The translations under genes and the position numbers were made by a program. This document shows, in pieces, positions 5,852 through 6,678 of a DNA stretch of 6,678 nucleotides. The stretch covers positions 1-6,678 of the forward strand of contig CAKQDG010000112.1 in NCBI GenBank assembly GCA_934219025.1, given 5' to 3'. The notes under the pieces are model-generated. The model was not told the DNA's origin and ran no database searches. It saw only the letters and a list, made by a program, of their open reading frames with translations. Source of the DNA: an uncultured Prevotella sp. (lineage in GTDB: Bacteria > Bacteroidota > Bacteroidia > Bacteroidales > Bacteroidaceae). How positions within the stretch are numbered: the stretch's first letter is position 1; the number at the start of each line of letters is the position of its first letter.

Positions 5852-5879
5852 CATAATTTGAAAAAAACAAAACAAGATA

Positions 5880-6678
5880 ATGGAAAAGAAATCTCTTTCA
5901 CTGAGCAGCAGCCAATATGCTGTTCCGTTTGTACTCATCACCTCACTCTTCTTCATGTGGGGATTTGCAAGGGCAATACTCGACGTGCTCAACAAGCACT
6001 TCCAGACTGAACTGGACATTTCTATCACGCAGTCGGCTCTCATCCAGGTTACCACATACATTGGATATTTCATAATGGCGATTCCTGCCGGACTGTTTAT
6101 CAACCGCATGGGATACCGTCGCGGCGTGGTCTGCGGACTCGCTCTGTTCGGCATCGGCGCACTCGCCTTTATCCCCTGTTCGGCGGCAGGAACATTCTAT
6201 GCCTATCTACTGGCACTGTTTGTCATTGGATGCGGACTGGTCTTTCTCGAGACTTCGGCAAACCCTTACGTTACGGAGCTCGGACCGAAGGAGACAGCAA
6301 CGGCACGACTGAACTTCTCGCAGTCGTTCAACGGCGTGGGCTCCATGTTCGCCACTCTTGTAGTGGGAAGTTTCCTGCTGCAGGACGACAGCGACGAAAC
6401 GGGCGGCAACGCCGTGGTGCCGTATGCCATAATGGGTGCCGTGGTACTGATGATTGCAGTGGTTTTCTCGCGCATAAAACTGCCGGAGATTAGGCATGCC
6501 GACGATGCTGCGGCGCAAGAGGGTGGCGACAACCTGAAGCGGCTGTTTGCCAACAGGCACTTCCTGTTCGGACTGGCGGCGCTGCTGGCTTACGAAGTGG
6601 CTGAAATATCCATCAACTCCTATTTCATCAACTACATCACGGGCGAGGAATGGATGAAACCGGCTACGGCATCAACGA
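5880..6678 (+). CDS. FucP/GluP-type sugar:H+ symporter (MFS), C-terminus beyond the window edge
   Basis: This major facilitator family carries monosaccharides such as L-fucose, glucose or galactose across the inner membrane with protons. The frame opens at the ATG at 5880 and stays open for 266 codons to the window end; full FucP-like proteins have roughly 400-440 residues. Hydrophobic segments lie near 14-34, 53-75, 82-100, 106-124, 147-167, 179-197 and 228-242, so about the first half of a 12-helix protein is present. FFMWGFARAILDVLNKHFQ holds Asp35, and GLVFLETSANPYVTELGP holds Glu124; these fit Asp46 and Glu135 of E. coli FucP, which take part in proton coupling and sugar binding. RMGYRRG at 76-82 is the MFS loop 2-3 signature. 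FucP's Asn-rich NNLND is here ARAILD, so the sugar cannot be read off. It is divergent from the PNGase gene and may take up sugars derived from released glycans. Confidence 0.9.
   Translation, partial: MEKKSLSLSSSQYAVPFVLITSLFFMWGFARAILDVLNKHFQTELDISITQSALIQVTTYIGYFIMAIPAGLFINRMGYRRGVVCGLALFGIGALAFIPCSAAGTFYAYLLALFVIGCGLVFLETSANPYVTELGPKETATARLNFSQSFNGVGSMFATLVVGSFLLQDDSDETGGNAVVPYAIMGAVVLMIAVVFSRIKLPEIRHADDAAAQEGGDNLKRLFANRHFLFGLAALLAYEVAEISINSYFINYITGEEWMKPATAST

Larger units (their letters stand above)
5577..5879. other. Divergent intergenic control region between PNGase and sugar transporter genes
   Basis: This 303-bp, T-rich gap holds two divergent promoters (5607-5638 minus, 5821-5851 plus), with about 180 bp between their -33 boxes. 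A direct repeat lies at 5802-5830. Other weak symmetry includes AGTAT/ATACT (5693-5706) and ACGTC/GACGT (5707-5711, 5732-5736). No gene or structured RNA is evident. Confidence 0.65.

Noticed and set aside
6207..6560. Minus-strand frames of about 95-117 codons inside the transporter gene
   Set aside because: They are shadows of the plus-strand frame, which is open from 5880 to the window end and carries FucP-family motifs.

Overview
The window reads as a chromosomal segment of a Bacteroidota bacterium, most likely Prevotella or a close relative. Four lines of evidence agree. Intergenic gaps carry the Bacteroidota -7 promoter box TAnnTTTG (minus strand 3275-3282 and 5607-5614, plus strand 3436-3443 and 5844-5851). 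Most start codons follow A/T-rich leaders without a clear Shine-Dalgarno. There is an HU-like DNA-binding protein of the kind common in this phylum, and a secreted protein ends in a type IX secretion (T9SS) sorting tail. Genus is inference from remembered family resemblance.

Layout: (1) 1-710, plus: an LpxA-family left-handed beta-helix acyltransferase, cut at its N-terminus by the window edge and divergent at several substrate-binding positions, followed by its own terminator. (2) 901-3191, minus: a two-gene sulfide-assimilation operon, metY (O-acetylhomoserine sulfhydrylase) then cysK (O-acetylserine sulfhydrylase). The 59-bp junction is an 8-bp tandem repeat, and a strong hairpin terminator follows cysK. 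(3) 3192-3553: divergent control region with the metY promoter, the HU promoter and a phased array of TACCA boxes. (4) 3554-4042, plus: HU-like protein. (5) 4161-5576, minus: a secreted PNGase F-like peptide-N-glycosidase with a T9SS C-terminal domain. It is convergent with the HU gene across a long hairpin. (6) 5577-5879: divergent control region with a promoter on each side. (7) 5880 to the window end, plus: a FucP-type sugar:proton symporter, truncated at its C-terminus by the window edge.

Two functional pairings stand out. metY and cysK place the two sulfide-fixing steps (to homocysteine and to cysteine) in one transcript. The divergent PNGase and sugar transporter suggest a glycan-scavenging pair, in which host N-glycans are cut from glycoproteins outside the cell and a released monosaccharide is taken up across the inner membrane. 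The second link is inference from neighbourhood only. I saw no mobile element, CRISPR array, tRNA or rRNA.
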